NCBI RefSeq assembly: GCF_020177575.1
Contig: NZ_JAHTBK010000001.1
Coordinates: 868,001 to 932,000 of the forward strand
Length of the DNA stretch: 64,000 nucleotides
Direction: 5' to 3'
From: Hasllibacter sp. MH4015
Lineage (GTDB): Bacteria > Pseudomonadota > Alphaproteobacteria > Rhodobacterales > Rhodobacteraceae
The notes under the pieces are model-generated. The model had not been told where the DNA came from, did no database searches, and saw only the letters and a list, made by a program, of their open reading frames with translations. The stretch's first letter is position 1. Each line of letters opens with the position of its first letter. Made by a program: the position numbers and the translations under genes. Below, piece after piece: positions 43,937 to 53,039 of this stretch.

Positions 43937-44605
43937 ATGGCAAAAGTCGCGAAACCCCTCGATTACCAGACGATCCACGAGATTTTCACCCGGTTCCGCG
44001 CGGCGGAGGCGGAGCCGAAGGGCGAGTTGCACCACACCAACGCCTACACGCTCGTCGTCGCCGTTGCGCTCTCGGCGCAGGCCACCGATGCCGGTGTGAA
44101 CAAGGCCACGGCGGACCTGTTCAAGGTCGCCGACACCCCGCAGAAGATGCTTGATCTGGGGGAGGAGGGGCTGACGCGCCACATCAAGACCATCGGGTTG
44201 TTCCGGCAGAAGGCCAAGAATGTCATCAAGCTCAGCCAGATCCTCGTCGATGAATATGGCGGCGAGGTTCCGTCCTCCCGCGCGGCCCTGCAATCGCTTC
44301 CGGGCGTCGGGCGCAAGACCGCGAACGTGGTGCTGAACATGTGGTGGGGGCAACCGGCGCAGGCCGTGGACACCCATATCTTCCGGGTGGGCAACCGAAC
44401 GCGGATCGCGCCGGGCAAGGATGTCGACGTGGTGGAACGCGCGGTGGAAGATAACGTGCCCGCCGAATTCCAGCTTCACGCCCATCACTGGCTGATCCTG
44501 CACGGTCGCTATGTTTGCGTGGCGCGCAAACCCAAATGCCCCGCCTGCCTGATCCGCGACCTGTGTCCGTTCGAGGACAAGACGCCGGAGCCCGCGTTGA
44601 AATGA
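43937..44605 (+). CDS. nth: Endonuclease III
   Basis: A 222-residue base-excision DNA glycosylase/AP lyase for oxidised pyrimidines. Helix-hairpin-helix LPGVGRKTANVVL carries the catalytic Lys, the catalytic Asp is in AVDTHIFRV, and the 4Fe-4S cluster Cys have the C-X6-C-X2-C-X5-C spacing (CVARKPKCPACLIRDLC). Overlaps the RidA gene by 4 bp. Confidence 0.97.
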   Translation: MAKVAKPLDYQTIHEIFTRFRAAEAEPKGELHHTNAYTLVVAVALSAQATDAGVNKATADLFKVADTPQKMLDLGEEGLTRHIKTIGLFRQKAKNVIKLSQILVDEYGGEVPSSRAALQSLPGVGRKTANVVLNMWWGQPAQAVDTHIFRVGNRTRIAPGKDVDVVERAVEDNVPAEFQLHAHHWLILHGRYVCVARKPKCPACLIRDLCPFEDKTPEPALK

Positions 44606-44991
44606 GCCGCCGAAACGTCTCCTCCGGGTCCTATCTGGAACCGCAGATCGGGTTTTCGCGGGCCGTCCGGATCGGCAACGTCGTCGCCGTGGGTGGTACG
44701 GCCCCGATTGCGGCGAGCGGCGGGATCGATTGCATCGGGGATGTCTACGGCCAGACCAGGCGCTGCCTTGAGATTGCGCTGACGGCCCTGGTGGAGGCCG
44801 GGGGCGACTCCGCCGATGTGATCCGGACCCGCATCTTGCTGACCGACATCGCCACATGGGACGAAGCCGCCCGCGCGCATTCCGAGATTTTCACCGATAT
44901 CCGCCCCGTCACCACGGTGATGGAGGTCTCCCGTTTCGTCGATCCCGACTGGCTGGTCGAGATCGAGCTGGACGCCATTGTGAAGGACTAG
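44602..44991 (+). CDS. RidA-family protein
   Basis: A 129-residue RidA/YjgF/UK114-like protein, probably a reactive enamine/imine deaminase or a relative. GFSRAVRIGNVVAVGGTAPI, QTRRCLEIALTALVEAGG and the C-terminal ...VEIELDAIVKD fit the family, with the expected Arg in VIRTRILLTDI and Glu near the end. Start chosen at the ATGA overlap with nth; the frame extends to 44515 within nth. Confidence 0.85.
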   Translation: MSRRNVSSGSYLEPQIGFSRAVRIGNVVAVGGTAPIAASGGIDCIGDVYGQTRRCLEIALTALVEAGGDSADVIRTRILLTDIATWDEAARAHSEIFTDIRPVTTVMEVSRFVDPDWLVEIELDAIVKD

Positions 44992-44994
44992 ACC

Positions 44995-45990
44995 ATGACC
45001 CAGACCTACGACCTCGTGGGCATCGGCAACGCCGTTGTCGATGTCATCTCCCACGCCGATGACAGCTTTCTCGACAATATGGGCATCCAAAAGGGCATCA
45101 TGCAGTTGGTCGAGCGGGAACGGGCCGAGATCCTCTATGGCGCAATGACCGACCGGGTGCAGGCGCCGGGCGGGTCGGTTGGCAACACGGTCGCGGGCGT
45201 GGGCGCGCTGGGTCTGAAGACGGCGTTCCTGGGCAAGGTGAAGGACGACGCGCTGGGGCTGTTCTATCAGAACGGCATGGCGGCGGACGGAATCGACTTT
45301 CCGAACCCGCCGGTGTCGGGCGCCGATATCGCGCCCACGACACGCTCGATGATCTTCGTCTCGCCGGATGGGGAGCGGTCGATGAACACCTATCTGGGCG
45401 CGGGCGCCGATTTTGATGAGGGCGACGTGGACCCGGACGTGGCGGGCAACACACGCTATCTGTTCCTGGAGGGCTACCTCTATGACAAGGACGAGGGCAA
45501 ACGCGCCTTTACCGCCGCGGCGCGGGCCTGCCACGACGGCGGCGGCAAGGCCGGTATCTCGCTTTCGGACCCGTTCTGCGTGGACCGGCACCGGGACGAT
45601 TTCCGCCGCCTGATCGCGGAGGAGATGGATATCACCCTCGGCAACGAGGAGGAATGGCTGTCACTTTACCAGACCGACGATCTGGAGGACGCGCTGGCCC
45701 AAGCGGCGCGGGTGTGTGACATCGTGGTCTGCACACGCTCCGGCGATCCGGTGATCCTGATAAAGGGCGACACCCGCGCGGATGTGCCTGTCACCAAGGT
45801 GACGCCGGTGGATGCGACCGGCGCGGGCGATCAATTCGCCGCCGGGTTCCTCTATGGCATCGCGACCGGCCAAACCCTTGAAAATGCGGGCAAGATGGGT
45901 GTCGCCGCAGCGGCGGAGGTCATTGCCCATGTCGGCCCCCGGCCCAAGCGCCCGTTGCGAGAGGTCTTCTCCGAACAGGGCCTGATCTGA
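44995..45990 (+). CDS. PfkB-family sugar/nucleoside kinase (adenosine kinase-like)
   Basis: A 331-residue ribokinase-family enzyme. GGSVGNTVAGVGALGLKTAFLGKV substrate region and the anion-hole/catalytic DATGAGDQFAAGFLYG (catalytic Asp) are intact. Relatives annotated as adenosine kinase in Rhodobacterales share the FVSPDGERSMNTYLGA segment. It starts 3 bp after the RidA stop, so nth, the RidA gene and this gene form an operon. Confidence 0.9.
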   Translation: MTQTYDLVGIGNAVVDVISHADDSFLDNMGIQKGIMQLVERERAEILYGAMTDRVQAPGGSVGNTVAGVGALGLKTAFLGKVKDDALGLFYQNGMAADGIDFPNPPVSGADIAPTTRSMIFVSPDGERSMNTYLGAGADFDEGDVDPDVAGNTRYLFLEGYLYDKDEGKRAFTAAARACHDGGGKAGISLSDPFCVDRHRDDFRRLIAEEMDITLGNEEEWLSLYQTDDLEDALAQAARVCDIVVCTRSGDPVILIKGDTRADVPVTKVTPVDATGAGDQFAAGFLYGIATGQTLENAGKMGVAAAAEVIAHVGPRPKRPLREVFSEQGLI

Positions 45991-46003
45991 GGCGCGTGGA
46001 ACG

Positions 46004-46711
46004 GTGTCGGACCTGATCACACAGCTCAACATGGGGACCGGGTCCATCGTGATCCTGCTCATGGGGCTGATCTTCAAGCTGACGGGCTTTGCGGTTCGCG
46101 ATGAATTGCTGCTCCGGGTGCTCGTGGTCTGCGGTTTCATCTGTGACGCCGCCTACTACTATTTCCGCGCCGACCCGATCCTGCCATCGGTCCTATCCAA
46201 CGTGGCGCTTCTGGCGATCAACGTGGTCCTGATCGCGGCCATCGCGTCGGAACGTACGACCTGGCGGATGTCGGATGCCGACCGCCGAACCTTCGCCCAT
46301 TTTCCGACGCTCACACCGGGGCAGTTCCGGCGGCTTCGCAAGATGATGACAGCCGCGACCGAACAACCCGGCGCGGTCCTGACCCGCGAGGGGCGCGCGG
46401 TGGACGACCTGATGCTGATCTTTGCCCCGACCATCACGATCACCAAGGGCGGCGAGAGCTTCCCCATCGTCGGGCCCGCATTCGTGGGGGAGGTGGCGTT
46501 CCTGACCGGCGATGCCTCCAGCGCCGATGTCTCCCTGCCCGACGGCGGGACGGTCCTGCGCATCGATGCCGCGGCTTTGCGCAGGCGAATGGCGCGAACG
46601 CCCGCGTTCAACAATGCGATGGTGGCCCTGTTCGGTGCGGAACTGGCGCGCAAGGTCGCCTATTCCGTGCCGATGGAGGGCGCGGGCAAACAAGGCCCCC
46701 GCCCGGCCTAA
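46004..46711 (+). CDS. Three-TM membrane protein with cyclic-nucleotide-binding-like domain (Popeye-like topology)
   Basis: A 235-residue protein starting at GTG. Three TM helices (about residues 12-27, 36-54, 62-82) precede a beta-rich domain laid out like a CAP/CNB domain (about 105-220: LTPGQFRRLRKMM, GPAFVGEVAFLTGDASSADV). The phosphate-binding cassette FVGEVAFLTG keeps Gly-Glu but SADV replaces the usual Arg-containing segment, so cyclic-nucleotide binding is doubtful. Eukaryotic Popeye proteins have the same three-TM plus CNB plan. It overlaps the convergent partner gene by 4 bp and lies beside a nucleotide cyclase. Confidence 0.72.
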   Translation: MSDLITQLNMGTGSIVILLMGLIFKLTGFAVRDELLLRVLVVCGFICDAAYYYFRADPILPSVLSNVALLAINVVLIAAIASERTTWRMSDADRRTFAHFPTLTPGQFRRLRKMMTAATEQPGAVLTREGRAVDDLMLIFAPTITITKGGESFPIVGPAFVGEVAFLTGDASSADVSLPDGGTVLRIDAAALRRRMARTPAFNNAMVALFGAELARKVAYSVPMEGAGKQGPRPA

Positions 46712-47400
46712 AGCGGCGCCACGCCCGCCCGTTCCCGGTTCGCCTTGTCCAGCTTGCGCTGGGATTCCAGTTGCAGCGCACGGCTGACGGCCAGCGCGAA
46801 ATCGTGGTCCATCTCCAATTCGCGGATCAGCCCTTCCCGGGGGAGGGCGAAGATCCGCGCGCTTTGGGTGATTTCCACGTCCGCCGTCGCGTCCGAGCCG
46901 TGGATCACCGACATCTCCCCGATCAGCGCGCCGGCCTCCAGCATCGCGACCTCCGCGCCGTGCGCCCGGACCGATGCGTGTCCCGACGCGATGAAGACCA
47001 GCTCCTGCACCGGCGCGCCCTGGCGGGCGAGGATTGTGCCCTCCGACACCGTCTGCCACCGCCCGAGGCTCAGGAATTGCCGCGCCAGTTGCGGCGGCAG
47101 GCCGGGGAAATGCGCGCTCAAAAATGCCAGCTCGTCCTTCGTGAAATTCGTCTGGCTGCGCGCGCGGATCAAGCGGTAGAGGCCGATCAGTGACAGAAGC
47201 ACCCAGAACGAACTGGTCAGCAGGGTGGAGATGTTGAAGGCATCGCCAAGCGAGACAAGCGCGAAGGCCGCCGCGACAAGGTTCATCAACGTGTAGGTGA
47301 AGGACCGGCCCCGGATGAAGCCAAGTTGCAGCATCCCGTATGACACGACATATATCGCCGCGGCGGCGATGCCGAACGCCGCCCAGATCGAAAACTCCAT
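46708..47400 (-). CDS. Three-TM membrane protein with cyclic-nucleotide-binding domain
   Basis: A 230-residue protein with three TM helices (about residues 5-27, 35-53, 58-80) followed by a CNB domain (about 95-215). The domain is recognisable by GTILARQGAPVQELVFIASGHASVRAHG and the cassette LIGEMSVIHGSDATADVEI. As in its convergent neighbour, the cassette Arg is replaced (TADV). Overall plan and length match the 46004 protein, so they are probably paralogues in tail-to-tail arrangement. An extended frame runs to 47883, but the start at 47400 fits the helix pattern. Confidence 0.8.
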   Translation of the reverse strand: MEFSIWAAFGIAAAAIYVVSYGMLQLGFIRGRSFTYTLMNLVAAAFALVSLGDAFNISTLLTSSFWVLLSLIGLYRLIRARSQTNFTKDELAFLSAHFPGLPPQLARQFLSLGRWQTVSEGTILARQGAPVQELVFIASGHASVRAHGAEVAMLEAGALIGEMSVIHGSDATADVEITQSARIFALPREGLIRELEMDHDFALAVSRALQLESQRKLDKANRERAGVAPL

Positions 47401-47628
47401 GCCGCCATCCCTTTGCAGCGTTCCGTGGCACCCGTGTCCGGCCCACGTTGGCGCGGCGCGGCGGGGTGTGTCAAATCCCGATGCGACGCCGGAAGGGTTT
47501 GCTACGACACGGAAAATCCGCCAGTGTCGCGGCCAGGACGGGGCCCGGGATCGGCCGGATTGGGCGGGAGCGATGGCCAGAGAGATGTTTGCAGACCACG
47601 GACCGGGACATGCAAGGGGGCAGGGGCC

Positions 47629-49824
47629 ATGCAACGGCTGACCTTCGCGCTCGGCCTTGTGGTCACGGTCTTGCTGGTGGCGCTGACCGCGTTTCCCCCG
47701 CCGATCCTCGACCGGGCGCGTGACGCCGTCTTCGATGGCTACCAACGCACCGCACCGCGCCCCTTCGATGCGAATGCCCCGGTCCATATCATCGACATCG
47801 ACGAGGCATCGTTGGACGAATACGGCCAATGGCCGTGGCCGCGCAGCTACTTGGCAGAATTGACCGATCGCCTGTTCGACCACGGCGCGGCGGCGGTGGG
47901 CTTCGACGTGCTCTTCCCCGAACCGGACCGCACCTCACCCGACCTGATCGTGGACTCCTGGGCGCGGTTCAGCGACGGCATTCCGCCGGTCCTGCCCGAT
48001 CTGGGGTTGGAGCCCCACGACGCCCGGTTCGCGCGCGCCATTTCGGGCCGCTCCGTCGTCCTGTCCGTCGCGGGCGGGGTAGAGGGGGTGGTGCCGACCC
48101 CCATGGCGGGCTTTGCCGTGACCGGGGACATTCCCAATACGCTCACCCGCTACCCCACTGCCATCGGGAACCTGCCCGAACTGACCGAAGCGGCGGCGGG
48201 TCTGGGCACGATCAGCCTGGGCCGGAACGAGGATGGCATCACCCGCTCGGTCCCCATGGTCTCCGACATCGGCGGGGTGCTTGTGCCATCCCTGTCGGCG
48301 GAACTTCTGCGCGTGGCCCAGGATGCGGGGGGCTACGTGCTCAAGACCTCCCAGGGGTCGGGAGAGGTGTCGGGCGGCACGGTCGCGGCCACCGCGATGC
48401 AGGTCGGCGCGTTCGACTTCCCGCTCGAAGGCAATGGCCGCTTCCGCCTGCATTACGCGGGATTTCAGGAGGCGCGGATCACCCCGGTCGGCCGTGTTCT
48501 GGAGGCCGACGGCATCGACCCTGCCCTGCAACAGGTCCTGTCGGGGCGGATCGTTCTGGTCGGCTCATCGGCCCAGGGCCTCTTCGACATCCGCACCACG
48601 CCGCTCGATGGCCAGATCGCGGGCGTCACGCTCCATGCCGAGATCATCGAGCAGATCATCGCGGGCAGTTACCTGACGCGGCCCGACTGGATGCGGGGGC
48701 TGGAGATCCTGATCGTGGCGCTGGCGGGCCTTCTGCTGTCGATCTGCAACCGTCTGGAACGTCCGCTTCTGGGCCTCGGGGCGGCGGTGACCTTCGGTGG
48801 CGGGTCAGTCGCGGGCGGGCTTCTCGCCTTCACGCAGATGGGGCTGCTTTACAGCCCCGTCATGGCGGTGCTGACGGCGGTCATCGTCTATATCCCCGGC
48901 ACCACGCTTGGCTACCTGTCCAAGGAACGCGCGCGGCGCTCGATCCGGGAACGCTTCGCCCGCTTCCTGCCGCCCCCCCTGATCGCGGAGATCGAGCGCA
49001 ATCCCGCCGCCGCCCTGACGCCCGAAGGGGCGGAGCGGGACCTGACGGTCATGTTCGTGGACATGCGCGGCTTTTCCACCGTCACCGAAGGCATGCCGCC
49101 CGACCGCGTGGTGACGCTGGTCAACACGTTCCTGAGCGCCGTGGCGGAGACGCTGGTGGATCACGGGGCGACAATCGACAAGTTCATGGGCGACGCGGTC
49201 ATGGCCTTCTGGAACGCCCCGATCGAACGGCCCGACCACGCCGCCGCCGCCCTTGCCGCGCTCCCCGCGATCAACGATGCGGCGGAGCAGGCGAATTTCG
49301 CGCTCACCTCCCAAGGCCTGCCGCGTATCGGGCTGGGGGTGGGGCTCAATACCGGCCCGGCCTCGGTCGGGCTGATGGGGTCACGCGACCGGCTCAGCTA
49401 TACCTGCATCGGCGACAGCGTGACGCTTGCGGCGCGGCTTGAGGGGCTGACGCGCATCTACGGCACCCGCAATTGCGTGGGTCCGATGACGGTGGCGGCT
49501 TGCCCGGACCATCTGCTGGCCGTGACGCTGGACCTGATCGCGGTCAAGGGTTTCGCGCGCGCGGTGGAGGTGTCGACCGTTCTGCCGCGTATGACGCCGG
49601 GGGTGGAGGAGTTTTCCGCCGCCGTCGCCCGCGCCCGCGCCACCTATATCGCGCGGGATTGGGAGGCCGCGAAGACCGCCTTCATGGATGTCTCCAAGGT
49701 CAAGATCCCGTTTTGCAACACCGGGCTCTTCGCGCAGCTCTACCTGGACCGGATCGCGGGCCACCAGCGCGTGCCGCCGCCTGCGGATTGGGCGGGCGAA
49801 TTCGTGGCCCTGTCGAAACGCTAG
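47629..49824 (+). CDS. CHASE2-domain adenylate/guanylate cyclase
   Basis: A 731-residue membrane cyclase producing a cyclic nucleotide from NTP. N-terminal TM helix, extracytoplasmic CHASE2 sensor (about 30-350: HIIDIDEASLDEYGQWPWPRSYLAEL, GFDVLFPEPDRTSP), three TM helices (about 358-435), class III catalytic domain (about 460-640). Metal-binding Asp residues lie in MFVDMRGFSTVTE and KFMGDAVMAFWNAP, and Lys of DKFMGD fits ATP recognition. The usual transition-state Asn after the GD motif (VNLAARL) reads VTLAARL here, a substitution that may lower activity. AGGGG lies before the ATG. It is convergent with the FecR gene. Confidence 0.92.
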   Translation: MQRLTFALGLVVTVLLVALTAFPPPILDRARDAVFDGYQRTAPRPFDANAPVHIIDIDEASLDEYGQWPWPRSYLAELTDRLFDHGAAAVGFDVLFPEPDRTSPDLIVDSWARFSDGIPPVLPDLGLEPHDARFARAISGRSVVLSVAGGVEGVVPTPMAGFAVTGDIPNTLTRYPTAIGNLPELTEAAAGLGTISLGRNEDGITRSVPMVSDIGGVLVPSLSAELLRVAQDAGGYVLKTSQGSGEVSGGTVAATAMQVGAFDFPLEGNGRFRLHYAGFQEARITPVGRVLEADGIDPALQQVLSGRIVLVGSSAQGLFDIRTTPLDGQIAGVTLHAEIIEQIIAGSYLTRPDWMRGLEILIVALAGLLLSICNRLERPLLGLGAAVTFGGGSVAGGLLAFTQMGLLYSPVMAVLTAVIVYIPGTTLGYLSKERARRSIRERFARFLPPPLIAEIERNPAAALTPEGAERDLTVMFVDMRGFSTVTEGMPPDRVVTLVNTFLSAVAETLVDHGATIDKFMGDAVMAFWNAPIERPDHAAAALAALPAINDAAEQANFALTSQGLPRIGLGVGLNTGPASVGLMGSRDRLSYTCIGDSVTLAARLEGLTRIYGTRNCVGPMTVAACPDHLLAVTLDLIAVKGFARAVEVSTVLPRMTPGVEEFSAAVARARATYIARDWEAAKTAFMDVSKVKIPFCNTGLFAQLYLDRIAGHQRVPPPADWAGEFVALSKR

Positions 49825-49837
49825 GGGCCGGGGCGTC

Positions 49838-50635
49838 CTAACAGCCGGTGCAGGGAACCGTCACGTTCGGGTTGCGCGGCAGCCACTCGATCAGGTCATC
49901 CCAGGTGAAATCGTCGTCGAAAAGGTCGGGATCGAACTCCTCCCCCGTGGTGGAGACGGGGCCGCGATCGGACGGGTTCGGGTCGCCCACGCCGGTGCCA
50001 AGGGGCGCGCCGCCGCCGCCGCGCGGAATACCGTCGATCAGCGACAGGACCTGCGCAAGGAAGGCGGGGTTCACACGCCCGATATAGCCATCCTCGGTCA
50101 ACACACCGCCGGCGCGGCTGGTGCAGGCCCGCTGGCCGCTGGATGCGGTCAGGCACAGCCGTTCGCCCGCCAGAAAGACGGTGATCGTCTCGCCGCCCGC
50201 ATGGATGATAAGCGCGGAGGAGCCGCGGATGCCGATGGTTGCCGTCGGCGTCGATACCGTCGCCTCCTGCCCCTGGCTGAGGGTGCCGCCGATGAAGCGC
50301 AGCGCGCCTTCGGTCATTTGCAGGCCGATCTGGCCGGTGCCGTCGGGGTTGAACACGAACCGGTCCAGCACGATGGAGGTGTTGGGCGCAATCGACAATG
50401 TCGTCTGGTCCACGAACAGGATCTGCCCGCGCCCGTTGCCCGATGTCGCGATGCGCTCGTCCTGTACCACGCCGGTTCCCAGCGCCAGCGCGCGGGGTGC
50501 GGCGCCCGGCGGCGTGCCGCGCATTGTCGGCTCGCTGGAGGCAACGGTGCCGATGCTTTGGGCGGCCAGCGGCGCGGCAAGGGCCAGGGACGCGGTCGCG
50601 GTCGCGGCGAGAAGAAAGGTCTTTACCGACATCAT
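49838..50635 (-). CDS. FecR-domain secreted protein
   Basis: A 265-residue exported protein: signal peptide (MMSVKTFLLAATATASLALAAPLAAQ), then a FecR domain (about 45-160: QILFVDQTTLSIAPNTSIVLD, GALRFIGGTLSQG, VSTPTATIGIRGSS, ATIGIRG being the hallmark). The C-terminal part is Gly/Asp/Pro-rich and ends with PCTGC. FecR proteins with this strand set are often found next to CHASE2 cyclases. It starts directly after the stop of the outer-membrane protein gene (no gap), so they form a two-gene operon. Function inferred: an envelope sensing or assembly partner. Confidence 0.85.
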   Translation of the reverse strand: MMSVKTFLLAATATASLALAAPLAAQSIGTVASSEPTMRGTPPGAAPRALALGTGVVQDERIATSGNGRGQILFVDQTTLSIAPNTSIVLDRFVFNPDGTGQIGLQMTEGALRFIGGTLSQGQEATVSTPTATIGIRGSSALIIHAGGETITVFLAGERLCLTASSGQRACTSRAGGVLTEDGYIGRVNPAFLAQVLSLIDGIPRGGGGAPLGTGVGDPNPSDRGPVSTTGEEFDPDLFDDDFTWDDLIEWLPRNPNVTVPCTGC

Positions 50636-51865
50636 CTAAAACTCCCACCCGATTTGCAGCGTGAAGATCATCTCTTCCGACGGTGTGGTCACACCGCCCG
50701 AAATGCTGTCTTCCATGACCTGCGCCACGGTGCTTTCCACGTAGATATCCTCGTAGACGAACGCGCGCAGGAAGGCGGCGTAGCGTTGTTGCTCCAGCCG
50801 CGTGGCGGTGCCCGCGACCACCTGGTCCACCTGACCCGCCTCGATGAAGCCGCCCGCGACCCAGCGGTTGGGCAACAGCTGAAAGGACGGATCGAAGGCG
50901 TATTGCCCGCTCAACCGGACCGATGCGCCCTCGAACGTGTCGGGGGTCGGATCATCGGCTTGCGTCCGCTCGAACAGGGTCGTGGACAGGCGAAAGCGCA
51001 GATCGCGCGAGGGGCGATAGGTCACGCCCAGATCGAATTCGTGGAAATCGAATTCATCGCCCGATGTGTCCAGCGCATAGATCCGCCCGATGTCGAAATC
51101 GGCATAGATCGTGACGCGTTCATTGATCGGGTTGATGTAATTCGCCCCCACCGACCAGCTCCGGAAATCGCCGTTCAGCGTCTCGTCGTCACGGAACCAG
51201 GCCAATTCGACATAGGGCTGCACGCGCGGGCCATAGGCATCGGCGGCGATGCGGAATTCCGGGCCGGTGCGCAGGCGCAGGTTCTGGCGGTCATTGATGC
51301 TGCTGTCGCCGGGCTGGAAGCTCGAATAGCCGAATTCCGTCACCCATTGGGTGGCATTCGCGTCGCCAAGGTCGATGCGCCAATCGAGCGTCGCGTTCAG
51401 GAACGCGCCCGCATCGCTTGCGGTATCGGTCCAGGCATAGCCCGCCTCGACCCGGCCCGAAAACTCCGACCCGTCGGCGCGGTCCTGCGTTTCCTCGCGG
51501 TAGCGGGCGACCTGCGCCGTCTGCTCGGGCGTCAACGCGCCCGCGGCCTGCGCCGCGGCCAGGTGATATTCCGCCACCTCGTAGGAGCCGAGCGCGAAAT
51601 AGGCGATCGCCAGTTCCACCCGCGCCGCACTGTTGGTGGGCTCCAGATCGACAAGGCGTTCCAGAGTTGCGGCGGCGGCCTCGAAATCGCGCATCTGCAC
51701 CGACAGCCGCGCATAGTCCCGCATCAAGGTGCGGTTTGCGGGGTCCGACAACATCTGCTGGAACACCGCCGCGCGCTGCGCCGCAAGGGCGGCGTCTTGT
51801 GCAAGTGCGGGGGCGCCGAGAAACGACAGGGCAGCGATTCCGGCCAGAAGGGGGGCTCGAAACAT
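50636..51865 (-). CDS. Outer-membrane beta-barrel protein with N-terminal TPR-like region
   Basis: A 409-residue exported protein. Signal peptide (MFRAPLLAGIAALSFLGAPALAQ), then TPR-like helices (about 30-130: DFEAAAATLERLVDLEPTNSAARVELAIAYFALGSYEVAEYHL), then a predicted beta-barrel with aromatic-rich amphipathic strands and a C-terminal Phe (LQIGWEF) that fits the BAM recognition signal. AAGAGG lies before the ATG. Operon with the FecR gene, and CHASE2 cyclase next door; TPR-barrel, FecR and CHASE2 genes recur together in proteobacteria, suggesting one envelope sensing or export system. Confidence 0.82.
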   Translation of the reverse strand: MFRAPLLAGIAALSFLGAPALAQDAALAAQRAAVFQQMLSDPANRTLMRDYARLSVQMRDFEAAAATLERLVDLEPTNSAARVELAIAYFALGSYEVAEYHLAAAQAAGALTPEQTAQVARYREETQDRADGSEFSGRVEAGYAWTDTASDAGAFLNATLDWRIDLGDANATQWVTEFGYSSFQPGDSSINDRQNLRLRTGPEFRIAADAYGPRVQPYVELAWFRDDETLNGDFRSWSVGANYINPINERVTIYADFDIGRIYALDTSGDEFDFHEFDLGVTYRPSRDLRFRLSTTLFERTQADDPTPDTFEGASVRLSGQYAFDPSFQLLPNRWVAGGFIEAGQVDQVVAGTATRLEQQRYAAFLRAFVYEDIYVESTVAQVMEDSISGGVTTPSEEMIFTLQIGWEF

Positions 51866-52077
51866 GGTAAATGCCTCTTGAAATAGGGCGTTAGAATTGG
51901 CCGGAACGGTACTCCGACCCCTCAATTCAATCAATGAACACCGGCAAAAGCCCGCCGGCGACGTCTGGAAATGCGGCTTTGTAGCAACGCAAGGGCGCCG
52001 GTGCAAACCGTCCATGCGCCTGCCATGCTCAAATCTTCGGCAGATGGGTGGGCGCGGTTGCGCGCCGCATCGCGCCC

Positions 52078-52896
52078 TCAGTCGCCAAGCTTGGCATGCA
52101 CCTCGTCAAGGTCGATCTCGCCGATGGGCATCTTGTTTCCGGGGTTCTGGAAATCGTATTTGAACAACTCGAAGTCGCGCTTGTAGATTTCATAGACCAG
52201 ATGCATCGACAGATCGTCGAAGTAATCCTCCACCGGATGGGCGCGCTTGGGGCCGTGGCCTTCGCTTTCGTTGAACCGCGGCACGTCCTTGAGCTTGATC
52301 GGATGGGCCCCATCGGTGGCGTCCAGCACGTCCTGCATCCCGTCGTTGAAATTCTCGGTCCAGAAGATCTTGTCGTAACGCCCGCCATTCACGATGAAGG
52401 TCGACACGTGGCCCGACATGGCGGACCAGTGGATGTCGGGGTCCATCGGCTTGCGCCAGCGGATCGTGTCGCGCGCGAACAAAAGGAAACGGCGGAAACT
52501 GGCGATCTGGTCGAATTCGCCCTTGCCGTCGGCCCCGCCCACCTCGATCCCGTATTTCTGGATCAGGAGCGGGACGAGGTTGCCGCGATACCGCTTGCCG
52601 TTGCGCTGGATGCCGCAGATCTTGTCGAAAAACGAGCTCAGGATGCGGGTATAGGGATTGCGCACGCAGGTGAAGGCAAAGCTCTCATGGCCCTTCACGT
52701 TCTTCTCGATCAGCGCCTGGCTGCCATCGAATGCCCATTTGTGCATCCTGTCCTTGGCGTCGTGAATGTCGCCGTCGAAGTATTCTCCGTTGTCGGAGTA
52801 ATACATGATCTGGCCGATCGTCGAGCAGGCGCATTTGGGCACCACACGGTACACCATGCTCTCGCTCGTCGTCATCCAGGTTCCCGGAAAACCCAT
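52078..52896 (-). CDS. Sulfotransferase-family protein
   Basis: A 272-residue PAPS-dependent sulfotransferase of the Sulfotransfer_2 type. The 5'-phosphosulfate loop is VPKCACSTIGQIMYY (Lys-Cys-Ala-Cys-Ser-Thr) and the 3'-phosphate region VRNPYTRILSSFFDKI; both are clear. It probably sulfates a polysaccharide. Divergent from a GT14 glycosyltransferase gene, so the pair may build and modify a surface sugar. An alternative start lies a few codons downstream (MTTSESM). Confidence 0.88.
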   Translation of the reverse strand: MGFPGTWMTTSESMVYRVVPKCACSTIGQIMYYSDNGEYFDGDIHDAKDRMHKWAFDGSQALIEKNVKGHESFAFTCVRNPYTRILSSFFDKICGIQRNGKRYRGNLVPLLIQKYGIEVGGADGKGEFDQIASFRRFLLFARDTIRWRKPMDPDIHWSAMSGHVSTFIVNGGRYDKIFWTENFNDGMQDVLDATDGAHPIKLKDVPRFNESEGHGPKRAHPVEDYFDDLSMHLVYEIYKRDFELFKYDFQNPGNKMPIGEIDLDEVHAKLGD

Positions 52897-53039
52897 TGCT
52901 CGTTACCTCAGCTGCTGCCCGGTTGGGAAAATTCACCGGGTCTTAGGACATAAATTGCAAAGAAATGGTGTCGCATCAACCGATCTGCGATATTATTGAC
53001 GGCAACAATAAGCAGAACCTACGGGCAATCGTTTCGAGC

